From Bordetella parapertussis (GTDB lineage: Bacteria; Pseudomonadota; Gammaproteobacteria; Burkholderiales; Burkholderiaceae_C), in assembly GCA_945900695.1 (NCBI GenBank), contig CAMDJU010000086.1, positions 1-10,308 of the forward strand: a stretch of 10,308 nt of DNA, in the 5' to 3' direction. Positions 1 through 7,151 of this stretch are shown piece after piece; positions within the stretch are counted from its first letter, which is position 1, and every line of letters starts with the position of its first letter. The position numbers were made by a program, and so were the translations under genes. The notes under the pieces are model-generated. The model was not told the origin of the DNA and made no database searches. It worked only from the letters and a program-made list of their open reading frames with translations.

Positions 1-727
1 CCAAGTGCCGCACGAAACGGCCGCACAAGAAATGTTCATGAGTGCGGCCTCCCCCGGCGTGGTGTCGCTGTTTTTTCGCAATGACCATTACAAAGACCAC
101 GAAACCTATTTGTACGCCATCGCTGACGTGATGCGCCATGAATACGAAAGCGTGGCCAAGGCCGGCATCGTGTTGCAAATTGACTGCCCCGATTTGGCCA
201 TGGGGCGGCACATCCAGTACGCCGATTTGCCCCTGCCCGAATTTCGCAAGCGCGCGCAAATGCATGTGGAGGCCTTGAACCATGCGCTGGCCAACATCCC
301 CGCCGAGCAATTGCGCATGCACGTCTGCTGGGGCAACTATGAGGGGCCGCACCACTGCGATGTGGATTTTTCCTCCATCATCGACATCGTGTTCAAGGCC
401 AAGCCGCACGCCATTTCGTTTGAAGCGGCCAACCCGCGCCATGCCCATGAGTGGACGCTGTTTGAAAGCGTCAAGTTGCCCGAGGGCAAAGTGCTCATCC
501 CCGGCGTGCTGGAGTCGAAAACCAATTTCATCGAGCACCCTGAGTTGATCGCGCAACGCATTGCGCGTTACGCCAACTTGGTCGGCCGTGAAAACGTGAT
601 CGCTGGCAGCGACTGCGGCTACGGCACTTGGGTGGGCCAAGCCGCGGTAGACCCCGATGTGGTGTGGGCCAAGTTGGCCGCCATGGCTGAGGGAGCGCGC
701 ATTGCCAGCAAGCAGTTTTGGAAATGA
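1..727 (+). CDS. MetE-like (cobalamin-independent methionine synthase superfamily) zinc methyltransferase, 3' part
   Basis: This is the C-terminal part of a protein whose 5' end lies left of the window. The frame is open from base 2, so the GTG at 5 is probably internal. About 241 residues are visible, and stand-alone proteins of this superfamily are usually about 340-380 residues. Numbering from the GTG, the four zinc ligands of the MetE C-terminal barrel are all recognisable: His106 and Cys108 (MHVCWGN), Glu140 (SFEAANPRH) and Cys204 (GSDCGYG). The family activates a thiol on zinc for methyl or alkyl transfer. Members include methionine synthases, folate-independent core-MetE proteins and epoxyalkane:coenzyme M transferase. 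Which substrate this one uses cannot be told. The stop at 725-727 is followed closely by an AroE-family gene on the same strand, so the two are probably co-transcribed. A catabolic role is inferred from context only. Confidence 0.85.
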   Translation, partial: QVPHETAAQEMFMSAASPGVVSLFFRNDHYKDHETYLYAIADVMRHEYESVAKAGIVLQIDCPDLAMGRHIQYADLPLPEFRKRAQMHVEALNHALANIPAEQLRMHVCWGNYEGPHHCDVDFSSIIDIVFKAKPHAISFEAANPRHAHEWTLFESVKLPEGKVLIPGVLESKTNFIEHPELIAQRIARYANLVGRENVIAGSDCGYGTWVGQAAVDPDVVWAKLAAMAEGARIASKQFWK

Positions 728-763
728 TGCGCCCTGAGTTCTTCATTGCAACGGGACCTCACC

Positions 764-1606
764 ATGTCTGACAGCAACCGATTCAAATTGGCCGGTGTGA
801 TGGGCATGCCCATTTTCCAATCGCGCTCGCCCATCATCCACAACCACTGGATCGCCCTGCACGGCATCAAGGCGGCATATGGTCATTTTCCGGTCCAGAT
901 CGACCAAGTGGAAGCAGCCATCCGTGGTTTATCGGCATTGGGGCTGGCTGGTTGCAACATCACCTTGCCGCACAAGGTCAAGGCGATGGCGCTGATGGAC
1001 CACCTCACCCCCATGGCGCAGCGGGTGGGTGCCATCAACTGCATCGTGGTGCAAGCCGATGGCAGCTTGCATGGCCACAACAACGACGGCTATGGCTATT
1101 TGCAAAGCATCAGGGACGAAAAATCCGATTGGCGCGCCGATGCGGGACCCATCACCTTGTTGGGTGCAGGCGGTGCGGCACGCGCCGTGATCATGGCCTT
1201 GATCGACGCAGGCGCGAAGGAAATTCGCTTGCTCAACCGCACCCGTGACAAAGCCCAAGAATTGGCTGCGCTCAACCCCTCGGTGGTGAAAGTGCATGAC
1301 TGGTCCGAGCGCCATGCCGCCTTGGCCGCAGCGGCCATGCTGATCAACACCACCAACCAAGGCATGTACGACCAACCGCCTTTGGACTTGGTGCTGGACG
1401 ATTTGCCCGGCACGGCCTTGGTCAGCGATTTGATTTACGTGCCCTTGGAGACGCCCTTGATCAAAGCCGCCAAAGCCCGTGGCCATGTGGCCATCAATGG
1501 CTTGGGCATGCTGCTCAACCAAGCTGTGCCTGCCTTTGAGGCCTGGTTTGGTATCAAGCCGGTTATCGATGCGGCCTTGCGCCAGAAAATCCTCACTACC
1601 TTTTGA
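764..1606 (+). CDS. aroE: Shikimate dehydrogenase (AroE) family NAD(P)-dependent oxidoreductase
   Basis: A 280-residue protein of normal AroE length that carries the family motifs in order. They are the substrate-binding SxS (Ser20, Ser22 in QSRSPIIHN), the NxTxPxK block with catalytic Lys71 (NITLPHK), GAIN at 89-92, and GHNNDGYG with catalytic Asp108. Then come the Rossmann glycine loop GAGGAAR at 134-140, NRT at 158-160 (the NADP-type loop), INTTNQGM at 194-201, and a C-terminal GLGMLLNQA block. The family reduces 3-dehydroshikimate or oxidises shikimate/quinate. The usual GxNTD reads GHNND, and the neighbours look catabolic, so this may be a paralogue working on a quinate- or shikimate-like compound rather than the biosynthetic enzyme. 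The gene symbol reflects family only. ATG 764 is preferred over an upstream TTG at 746 because it starts where the family normally starts. It sits 36 bp after the MetE-like gene and 6 bp before the next gene. Confidence 0.85.
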   Translation: MSDSNRFKLAGVMGMPIFQSRSPIIHNHWIALHGIKAAYGHFPVQIDQVEAAIRGLSALGLAGCNITLPHKVKAMALMDHLTPMAQRVGAINCIVVQADGSLHGHNNDGYGYLQSIRDEKSDWRADAGPITLLGAGGAARAVIMALIDAGAKEIRLLNRTRDKAQELAALNPSVVKVHDWSERHAALAAAAMLINTTNQGMYDQPPLDLVLDDLPGTALVSDLIYVPLETPLIKAAKARGHVAINGLGMLLNQAVPAFEAWFGIKPVIDAALRQKILTTF

Positions 1607-1612
1607 CCTCCC

Positions 1613-2242
1613 ATGCTTGCCCTTTTATCTACCCATGGCCGACGCTGCCAGAAATTACAACCCTTGACGCGCAGTCTCGGATGGGCCCTGTGCGCAGGGT
1701 TGTTGGCCTTGCCCGCTTGGGCCTCGGACAGCGACTGGACCATGGGTGTGTATGCGGGTCAGTACCACAACCAAGAGCCCGCCAGTTTTTTGGTGGGCCG
1801 CAGCGAATTCAAAAACCATTACATCTTGGCGGTCACCGCCAGCAAACGCTTATGGCGTGCGCAAAATTGGCCCCTCGAGTTGGAGTTGGACGCCATGCTG
1901 GGCCAACAATGGGGGCAAGCCACCCTCAGTGAAGTGGCCGTAGCCCCGGTGTTGCGCTGGAGTGGTCTGCCTGGCAGGGACACATTGGCGGTTGATGTGC
2001 GTGCGGGACCACTGGGGATTTCATACACCAACATCATCAGCCCCTTGGAGCGGGGCGTCAACGATCAAGGCAGTCGCACACTCAACTTTTTGATGCTGGA
2101 GCTCACGGCCTCAGCGCCCAAGAATCCCAAATCAGAATGGTTTGCAAGGTTGCATCACCGCTGCACCATTTATGACTTGATGAATAACTATGGTGCCAAT
2201 GGAGAGGATTTTTTTGCTTTGGGTTGGCGCAAGCGTTTCTGA
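1613..2242 (+). CDS. Exported protein, probable outer-membrane beta-barrel (acyloxyacyl hydrolase/PagL-like shape)
   Basis: This encodes 209 residues with a signal peptide: a basic N-terminal stretch, a hydrophobic run (LGWALCAGLLALPAWA) and a likely signal peptidase I site after Ala37 (AWA|SDSDW). The mature part shows alternating polar and hydrophobic strands, such as the segments around 66-80, 86-92 and 105-130. It ends in Phe209 (GWRKRF), the aromatic C-terminus typical of outer-membrane barrels recognised by BAM. The segment ARLHHRCTIYDLM at 178-190, followed by a final strand, resembles the end of PagL/acyloxyacyl-hydrolase-like barrels. The position where I would expect serine in such a His-x-Ser motif is Cys184, so deacylase activity is doubtful. 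ATG 1613 has no clear ribosome binding site. A TTG at 1664 would give a shorter, more ordinary signal peptide and cannot be excluded. The gene starts 6 bp after the AroE-family gene. Function is unknown. Confidence 0.6.
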   Translation: MLALLSTHGRRCQKLQPLTRSLGWALCAGLLALPAWASDSDWTMGVYAGQYHNQEPASFLVGRSEFKNHYILAVTASKRLWRAQNWPLELELDAMLGQQWGQATLSEVAVAPVLRWSGLPGRDTLAVDVRAGPLGISYTNIISPLERGVNDQGSRTLNFLMLELTASAPKNPKSEWFARLHHRCTIYDLMNNYGANGEDFFALGWRKRF

Positions 2243-2321
2243 TCAAGTTGACCACGCTGATGGGGCAAGGGGCCTTCAAGCCCATGGTGCGTGGGGATTC
2301 CTAGGTGTAAATCCGATGGGT

Positions 2322-2350
2322 TTGAAGCTGGGCTTGTGACACACTGAATT
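2322..2350 (+). promoter_or_regulatory. Weak sigma70-like promoter candidate
   Basis: TTGAAG at 2322-2327 matches four of six bases of the -35 consensus. TGAATT at 2345-2350 matches three of six of the -10 consensus, with the ideal 17-bp spacing. It lies about 70 bp upstream of the FAH-family start, where a promoter for the importer operon would be expected. The -10 match is poor, so this is a suggestion only. Confidence 0.2.
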
Positions 2351-2362
2351 TTGTCAGCGGGT

Positions 2363-2401
2363 TTTGTGGCACAGATGTTTTGTCTGTCGTGCCCGCACAA
2401 A
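2363..2401 (+). repeat. Imperfect inverted repeat / possible leader hairpin or operator
   Basis: The arms are TTTGTG (2363-2368) with CACAAA (2396-2401), GCA (2369-2371) with TGC (2390-2392), and CAGA (2372-2375) with TCTG (2383-2386), around a 7-base loop (2376-2382). There are two 3-base bulges, both on the right arm. This gives 13 pairs in total, ending 17 bases before the FAH-family ATG. As DNA it could be an operator, and as RNA a hairpin beside the ribosome-entry region. No T run follows it, so it is not an ordinary terminator. Confidence 0.35.
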
Positions 2402-2418
2402 GCAGAGTGGTTTTACCC

Positions 2419-3282
2419 ATGAAATTGTGCCGTTTCAATGGCGGGCGTTTGGGCTTGGTTCAGGGCGAGCATGTGATCGATGTCAGCGATGCTCTGGATG
2501 TCTTGCCCGCACTGCGTTACCCCTTTCCCAGCCACGATGTGTTCATCGCCCACCTCGAAGAATTGCGCCCAGGCATTGCCCGGGCTGCGTTGACCGGGCA
2601 GCGCCATCTCATGGCTGCGGTTCATTACGATCCGCCAGTGGCCAACCCTGGCAAGATCATTGGCGCACCCATCAATTACAAAGCCCATGCCCAAGAGAGT
2701 GCCCAAGACGCCAACATCGGCCATGGGCGAGCCATCACCACCATTGGGGACTGGGGCATGTTTCTCAAGGCCGGCACGTCATTGATTGGTGTCAGTGACG
2801 AGATCGTGCTGCGCTTTGGAGATCGTCGCAACGACCACGAAGTGGAACTGGCGGTGATCATTGGCAAAACCTGTCGCCAAGTGAAAGCCTCAGAAGCCAT
2901 GGCCCATGTGGCGGGTTACAGCTTGTCCTTGGACATGACCTTGCGCGGACCAGAGTTCCAATGCTTTCGAAAATCCATCGACAGTTATGCCGTACTCGGG
3001 CCATGGCTGGTCACCGCCGATGAAGTTCCCGACCCCGGCCAGCTCGATTTATGGCTGCATGTCAATGGCCAAACGCGCCAGCAAGCCAATACCCGCGACT
3101 TGATTTTTGATGTGCCACGTTTGATTGAGTTTGCGTCCTCTTTTTACACCTTGCAACCCGGTGATGTGATCATGACCGGTACCCCCGAGGGTGTTGGCCC
3201 GGTGGTGCCGGGCGACTGGATGGAGGCCGGCGTGCAAGGACTGGGCACGCTGTCCATGCGAGTGGCCTCAAAGTACGCTTGA
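2419..3282 (+). CDS. Fumarylacetoacetate hydrolase (FAH) family protein
   Basis: This 287-residue protein has the full FAH fold signature. It contains the metal-ligand block NDHEVELAVIIGK (Glu141, Glu143), Asp172 in SLSLDMTLRG as the third carboxylate, and Lys185 in FRKSIDSY leading into VLGPWLVTADE. It ends with the conserved LQPGDVIMTGTPEGVGP segment at about 245-261. The family hydrolyses or decarboxylates acylpyruvates and related 2-oxo acids using Mg or Mn, and many members act late in aromatic degradation after ring cleavage. This one has the DMTLRGPE variant of the usual DxSxRD region, which suggests a subfamily different from classic FAH. Its substrate is unknown. ATG 2419 (MKLCRFNGG) is the family-typical start. 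The frame extends up to a TTG at 2380, but that would run through the inverted repeat. The gene stands 50 bp before the importer binding-protein gene. Confidence 0.9.
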   Translation: MKLCRFNGGRLGLVQGEHVIDVSDALDVLPALRYPFPSHDVFIAHLEELRPGIARAALTGQRHLMAAVHYDPPVANPGKIIGAPINYKAHAQESAQDANIGHGRAITTIGDWGMFLKAGTSLIGVSDEIVLRFGDRRNDHEVELAVIIGKTCRQVKASEAMAHVAGYSLSLDMTLRGPEFQCFRKSIDSYAVLGPWLVTADEVPDPGQLDLWLHVNGQTRQQANTRDLIFDVPRLIEFASSFYTLQPGDVIMTGTPEGVGPVVPGDWMEAGVQGLGTLSMRVASKYA

Positions 3283-3320
3283 CCGTTTTGGACACCCCTT
3301 TCCCTATAACAATGACCCAC

Positions 3321-3325
3321 AGGAG
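3321..3325 (+). promoter_or_regulatory. Ribosome binding site of the ABC binding-protein gene
   Basis: AGGAG sits 7 bases before ATG 3333. It fixes that start over the in-frame ATG at 3312, which lies upstream of the site and would spoil the signal peptide. Confidence 0.75.
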
Positions 3326-3332
3326 ATTTTTC

Positions 3333-4496
3333 ATGTCACTTCACACAATCCAATGGACCCGCCGCGCATGGCATACCGTTTTGCTCAGTGCCTTGGTGGG
3401 TGCTTTGCCAGCGTTGGCCCAAAACACCATCAAAATTGGCATGATCACCGATCGCGTGGGTCCGGCCAAACCTTATGCCGAACCGGTGGCGGCGGGTGCG
3501 ACCTTTGCAGTCAAAGAAATCAACGCCCGTGGCGGCATCTTGGGGCGGCAGGTGGAGTTGATGGTCGAAGATGACCAAGGCCGCCCCGATGTTTCGGCCA
3601 CGGCAGCGCGCAAATTGGTGGATGCAGGGGCAGTGTTTATTTTGTCGGTATCTCTGACGCCAGCCACCCAGCAAGCGCAAACGGTGACCTTGGAGTCCAA
3701 AACCCCGCACATGACGCCCTCGAATGGTGGTGACACCTTGACCACCCAGGTCAACAACCCCAATTTTTGGCAAACCGGGCCATTGGGCTCGACCCAAATT
3801 GCCACTTTGTTGTCGTATGCCGCCAACCGCAATTACAAGCGGGTGGCATTGATCACCGAAAACTCAGACCTGGGTCAGCTCACCAATCGCTTTTTCAAAG
3901 CGGGCCTGGAGAAAGCCGGCATTCAAATTGTGGCCGAGGAGATGGTGCCACGCGGATCGACATCGGCCGATGCGCAGATGCAAAAAATCCGAGCCGCAAA
4001 TCCAGAGGCCTTGTTCATGACCGGTGTGGTCACCCCAGAGAACACCTTGATTTTGCGCAGCTACCGCCAATTGGGCTTGAAGATGCCCATCCTGGGCAAC
4101 TACAACCTGTCGGTGCCTGTCTACACCAGTGTGGCCAAGGGCTTGATGGACGGCGTCACATTTGTCGATGCTTTTGACCCCAACAAGCCCGAGACCAAAC
4201 GCTTTATCGAGGCGTATAAAAAGGATGTGGGGACCGAGCCCTACAACCTCAATGGCTATGGATATGACGGAGTGATGTTGGTGGCTGATGCCATTCGCCG
4301 GGCTGGCGCGGTGGACAAAGACAAGGTGCGTGAAGCCATGCAAGCCACCAAAGGCTTTGTGGGGGTGATGGGGTCATCGGGTGCCCAATACGGATTTGCC
4401 GATGGCAAGCGCACCGGTTTTGACACCAATGGCATGGTGGTGCGTGTGTACGAGGGTGACAAGCAGGGCAAGGTGGTCCATGTCGGCGTTAAGTGA
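3333..4496 (+). CDS. livK: HAAT-family ABC transporter substrate-binding protein (LivK-like)
   Basis: A 387-residue periplasmic binding protein of the Peripla_BP_6 (leucine/amide-binding) type. The N-terminus is a signal peptide with basic residues at 10-11, a hydrophobic core (VLLSALVGALPALA) and probable cleavage after Ala29. The mature protein opens with the family pattern (IKIGMITDRVGP) and continues with AAGATFAVKEINARGGILGR at 53-72 and VEDDQG at 78-83. Two-lobe features follow, including the ITENSDLGQ segment (174-182) and NLNGYGYDGVMLVADAIRRAG (305-325). It delivers a small organic substrate to the LivH/LivM pore. The substrate need not be an amino acid, since many members next to catabolic genes bind aromatic or dicarboxylic acids. 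It is followed after 18 bp by the first permease gene. Family assignment is secure; the ligand is not known and the symbol marks the family only. Confidence 0.92.
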   Translation: MSLHTIQWTRRAWHTVLLSALVGALPALAQNTIKIGMITDRVGPAKPYAEPVAAGATFAVKEINARGGILGRQVELMVEDDQGRPDVSATAARKLVDAGAVFILSVSLTPATQQAQTVTLESKTPHMTPSNGGDTLTTQVNNPNFWQTGPLGSTQIATLLSYAANRNYKRVALITENSDLGQLTNRFFKAGLEKAGIQIVAEEMVPRGSTSADAQMQKIRAANPEALFMTGVVTPENTLILRSYRQLGLKMPILGNYNLSVPVYTSVAKGLMDGVTFVDAFDPNKPETKRFIEAYKKDVGTEPYNLNGYGYDGVMLVADAIRRAGAVDKDKVREAMQATKGFVGVMGSSGAQYGFADGKRTGFDTNGMVVRVYEGDKQGKVVHVGVK

Positions 4497-4509
4497 TCTG
4501 GGCCATCAC
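4493..4509 (+). other. Short inverted repeat after the binding-protein gene
   Basis: GTGAT (4493-4497) and ATCAC (4505-4509) can pair around a 7-base loop. The stem includes the TGA stop of the binding-protein gene and ends 5 bases before the permease ATG. Hairpins at this place in ABC operons can protect the binding-protein part of the mRNA. A 5-bp stem is weak and may be chance. Confidence 0.2.
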
Positions 4510-4514
4510 CACCC

Positions 4515-5399
4515 ATGAATGATTTCTTGGAGTTGGTGGTGGGGGCCACGGCCAGTGGTTGTATTTATGCCTTGGTGGCATTGGCGTATTTGCTGATCAC
4601 AAGGCCCACGGGCATCATCAACTTTGCCGTGGGAGAGTGGGCCATGATGGCCGCTTTTGCCGGCGTGGTCATGCTCAACCAATGGGATTGGCCTTACCCG
4701 GTGGGCATGGCGGTCATGGTGGCCATGATGTTTGTCGTTGGGTGGATGACCGAGCGTTTGACGGTGCGGCCATTGGTGGAGTCAGGCGCGCCCCCTTTGG
4801 CCCCCATCTTGGCCTTGTTGGGCATGTTGGTCGTTTTTCGCGAGGCCATATCCATCGGTTTTGGGCCTGATCCGCAGGCGGTGCCCGCAGCTTTTGGGTT
4901 TGGCCGTTTGGAGTGGGGCTTGTTGGCGGGCTCGTACCAAAGTTTTTTCATCATTGCTTGCACCTTGTCGGTATTTGCCATGGCTTGGTATTTTTTCGAG
5001 CGCACTTTGCACGGCAAATCTTTCGAGGCCGTGGCCATTGACCGCCGAGCTGCGGCTTGGATGGGCATCCATTTGGGCCGGGTGACCGCTGTGTCCTTTG
5101 CCATGGGTGCCGTTGTGGCGGGCCTGGCCGGTGTGCTGGCCGCACCCAATGTCTCGGCCCACTATTTGATGGGTATGCCCTTGGCGATCCAAGGCTTTAC
5201 CGCTTTGGTGATCGGTGGAGTGGGGCGGGTTGAAGGGGCTTTGCTGGGAGGGCTGATTTTGGCCTTTGCCGAACAAATGACGGTGCGTTATGCCCCAGTG
5301 CCCCCTGGGTTGGCCATGGGCGTACCTTTGGTGTTGTTGATTTTGTTTTTGCTGGTGCGGCCCACGGGTTTGTTGCCGGCCCGTGAGGGTCGCACATGA
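4515..5399 (+). CDS. livH: HAAT-family ABC transporter permease (LivH-like)
   Basis: This 294-residue, very hydrophobic protein has about eight membrane segments, the first near residues 8-28. It shows the LivH opening (ATASGCIYALVALAYLLI, then TGIINFAVGEWAMM at 32-45). The cytoplasmic coupling loop near 164-190 reads TLHGKSFEAVAIDRRAAAWMGI. The C-terminal signature VIGGVGRVEGALLGGLIL spans 232-249. It forms the inner-membrane channel with LivM for the substrate captured by the upstream binding protein. The loop has IDRRAAAWMGI where family members often have a DNxxAAxLMGI type sequence, a minor variation. ATG 4515 follows the binding-protein gene by 18 bp and has no strong ribosome binding site, so translation may depend on the upstream gene. 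Its stop overlaps the LivM start (ATGA at 5396-5399). Confidence 0.92.
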   Translation: MNDFLELVVGATASGCIYALVALAYLLITRPTGIINFAVGEWAMMAAFAGVVMLNQWDWPYPVGMAVMVAMMFVVGWMTERLTVRPLVESGAPPLAPILALLGMLVVFREAISIGFGPDPQAVPAAFGFGRLEWGLLAGSYQSFFIIACTLSVFAMAWYFFERTLHGKSFEAVAIDRRAAAWMGIHLGRVTAVSFAMGAVVAGLAGVLAAPNVSAHYLMGMPLAIQGFTALVIGGVGRVEGALLGGLILAFAEQMTVRYAPVPPGLAMGVPLVLLILFLLVRPTGLLPAREGRT

Positions 5400-6373
5400 A
5401 ACGCACTTGGCCCTGGTTGCTGGCCTTTGTGCTTCTGTCGGGCGTCGCTTTTGCCATGGGGTCGTACCAAAACGATGTTTACCGCAAGCTTTTGCTATGG
5501 ATCACCTTGGCCTTGGGGTACAACTTTTTGTTTGGCATTGCCGGTCAGGTTGCGTTTTCCCATTTCAGCTTTTACGGTTTGGGCGCTTACAGCGTGGTCA
5601 TTGGCATCACCTATTTGGGCTGGCCCTTGCCCTTGGCAATTTTGGTTTCGGCTGCTTTTTGCATGGCCGTAGCCTTGTTGGTTGCGATACCCGCCACGCG
5701 TTTGGAGGGCTTTTACTTGGCTTTGGCCACACTGGCCTTTGCCCAACTGTTCATTGTTCTGCTCAACGAGGGCGGCCAAGTCACTGGGGGTACCGGCGGA
5801 TTGGCCAATTACCGTTTGCCCGATATGGCCGGCTTTCGCATCACTGGCCCGGCCTATACCGTGGTAATCGTGGTGCTCATGCTCAGCACCTTAGCCATCT
5901 TACTGCGCTTGGACCGGTCACATTTTGGGCGCGCATGCCGAGCCGCCCGTGATAACCCCGAGGCGGCGGCGGCCATGGGCGTGGATGTGCGCCGCACCCG
6001 AATCTTGGCCTATACCTTGACCAGTACCTTGGCCGGTTTGGCGGGCATGGTGTATGCCTTTGTGGACAACACGGTCAACCCGACCATTTTTGGTTTGGAA
6101 AATGTATTCCTGCTGTTGTTCATGATCATCATTGGTGGCATTGGGCGCGCAGCGGGGGCGGTGGTGGGGGCGGTGCTTTTGTACCTCTTGCCATTTGTGC
6201 TCTCGCCGTTGATCGGTCACCACCACGCCTTGGTGTTTGGTCTGGTGATGGTGTTGGTGGTGTTGTTTCAGCCAAAGGGTCTGATGGGTGTGTGGGATGC
6301 GCTGCTGGCGCGCCGCAGTCAAGCTGTAAACAGCCATGCCGATAAAGGCGCGAAGGTGCAGACCCATGGCTGA
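5396..6373 (+). CDS. livM: HAAT-family ABC transporter permease (LivM-like)
   Basis: A 325-residue membrane protein and the second half of the importer channel. Family marks include GYNFLFGIAGQVAFSHFSFYG at 41-61 and the GLGAY motif that overlaps its end at 61-65. RLEGFYLALATLAFAQ at 102-117 and GGTGGL at 131-136 follow. The coupling loop RAARDNPEAAAAMGVDVRRTR spans 182-202, then LAGLAGMVYAF at 212-222 and IIIGGIGRAAGAVVGA at 244-259. It ends in a polar tail (about 305-325) beyond the last helix. It starts in a 4-base ATGA overlap with LivH and ends in an 8-base overlap with the first ATPase gene, so these genes are almost surely translationally coupled. Confidence 0.92.
   Translation: MKRTWPWLLAFVLLSGVAFAMGSYQNDVYRKLLLWITLALGYNFLFGIAGQVAFSHFSFYGLGAYSVVIGITYLGWPLPLAILVSAAFCMAVALLVAIPATRLEGFYLALATLAFAQLFIVLLNEGGQVTGGTGGLANYRLPDMAGFRITGPAYTVVIVVLMLSTLAILLRLDRSHFGRACRAARDNPEAAAAMGVDVRRTRILAYTLTSTLAGLAGMVYAFVDNTVNPTIFGLENVFLLLFMIIIGGIGRAAGAVVGAVLLYLLPFVLSPLIGHHHALVFGLVMVLVVLFQPKGLMGVWDALLARRSQAVNSHADKGAKVQTHG
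6352..6358 (+). promoter_or_regulatory. Ribosome binding site of the LivG-like gene, inside livM
   Basis: GAAGGTG lies 7 bases before ATG 6366 and favours that start over the in-frame ATG at 6336, which has no such site. It is embedded in the last codons of the LivM-like gene. Confidence 0.6.
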
Positions 6374-7151
6374 GCCCACCCCCTTGCTGCAAGTGCGCGG
6401 CTTGACCCGTCGCTTTGGGGGTCTGTTGGCCGTGTCAGATTTGGACTTGGCGGTTTACCCCGGTGAAATTTTGGGGTTGATCGGCCCCAATGGGGCGGGT
6501 AAAAGCACCACTTTCGCCATGATCGCCGGTGCCATAGCCCCTTCTGCGGGCGAGATTTTTTTCAAAGGCCAGTCCCTCACCGGGCAACCGACCCATGCCT
6601 TTGCTGCGCGGGGCATCGTGCGCACCTTCCAGCACAACAAACCATTTGACAGCATGGGTATCGAAGAGAACGTGATGGTGGGTATGCACACCCAGATCAA
6701 GCACGGTCTGTGGCAAGTGGTGCTGGGGACGGCACAAGCGCGCGCCAGCGAGCGTGCCGCGCGCGATAAGGCGCGACACTGGATCGATTTTGTGGGTTTG
6801 TCCGAGTACGCCCAGGCCCCCGTAGGCACCTTGTCGTTTGGCCAAGGGCGCTTGCTCGAAATCGCCCGGGGGTTGGCAGCTCAACCTGAGTTGATGTTGT
6901 TTGATGAGCCTGCTGCTGGTTTGACCAGCGCGGAATGCGGGCGTTTGGCAGAGATCATCCGCGGCATCGCGGCGCAAGGCATTGCTGTGTTGCTCATCGA
7001 GCATGACATGCCTTTTTTGATGGCCTTGGCCCAACGGGTGGTGGTGCTCAACTTTGGGGAAAAAATAGCGCAAGGCAGCCCTGTCGAGGTGCAGTCCGAC
7101 CCGGCCGTGGTGGCCGCCTATCTGGGGCAAGTGAAGGTGGGCCATGCTTGA
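6366..7151 (+). CDS. livG: HAAT-family ABC transporter ATP-binding protein (LivG-like)
   Basis: This 261-residue ATPase has all the nucleotide-binding motifs. They are Walker A GPNGAGKST at 40-48 with Lys46, the Q-loop Gln89 (RTFQHNKPF), the signature LSFGQ at 156-160, Walker B LMLFDEP with Asp180 and catalytic Glu181, and the switch His213 (IEHDM). Typical LivG features are the longer insert at about 108-140 between Q-loop and signature, and the LAVYPGEILGLIG run-in to Walker A. The residue after LSFGQ is Gly rather than the more common Gln. This lies outside the core motif and should not abolish activity. It pairs with the LivF-like subunit to power import. It overlaps the livM end by 8 bases and the livF start by 8 bases. 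Confidence 0.93.
   Translation: MAEPTPLLQVRGLTRRFGGLLAVSDLDLAVYPGEILGLIGPNGAGKSTTFAMIAGAIAPSAGEIFFKGQSLTGQPTHAFAARGIVRTFQHNKPFDSMGIEENVMVGMHTQIKHGLWQVVLGTAQARASERAARDKARHWIDFVGLSEYAQAPVGTLSFGQGRLLEIARGLAAQPELMLFDEPAAGLTSAECGRLAEIIRGIAAQGIAVLLIEHDMPFLMALAQRVVVLNFGEKIAQGSPVEVQSDPAVVAAYLGQVKVGHA

Larger units (their letters stand above)
2243..2418 (+). other. Intergenic region before the FAH and ABC-importer genes
   Basis: This is the only gap over 100 bp inside the + strand gene run. It holds an imperfect inverted repeat next to the FAH start and a weak promoter-like pair (TTGAAG at 2322-2327, 17 bp, TGAATT at 2345-2350). A short GGATT/AATCC hairpin is possible at 2295-2313. No stem followed by a T run was found, so a Rho-independent terminator for the upstream genes is not evident. 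The gap may separate two transcription units or may simply be a long leader. Confidence 0.4.

Noticed and set aside
929..1522. 197-codon - strand frame inside the AroE-family gene
   Set aside because: It is fully antisense to a gene with all AroE catalytic motifs, and its own product has no domain I recognise.
2364..2798. 144-codon + strand frame overlapping the FAH start region
   Set aside because: It is an out-of-frame shadow, rich in Cys, Arg and His. The FAH frame covers the same DNA with clear homology.
3333..3365. Twin-arginine signal in the binding protein (TRRAW at residues 9-13)
   Set aside because: The RR pair lacks the rest of the Tat consensus. The sequence fits an ordinary Sec signal peptide with an ALA cleavage site.
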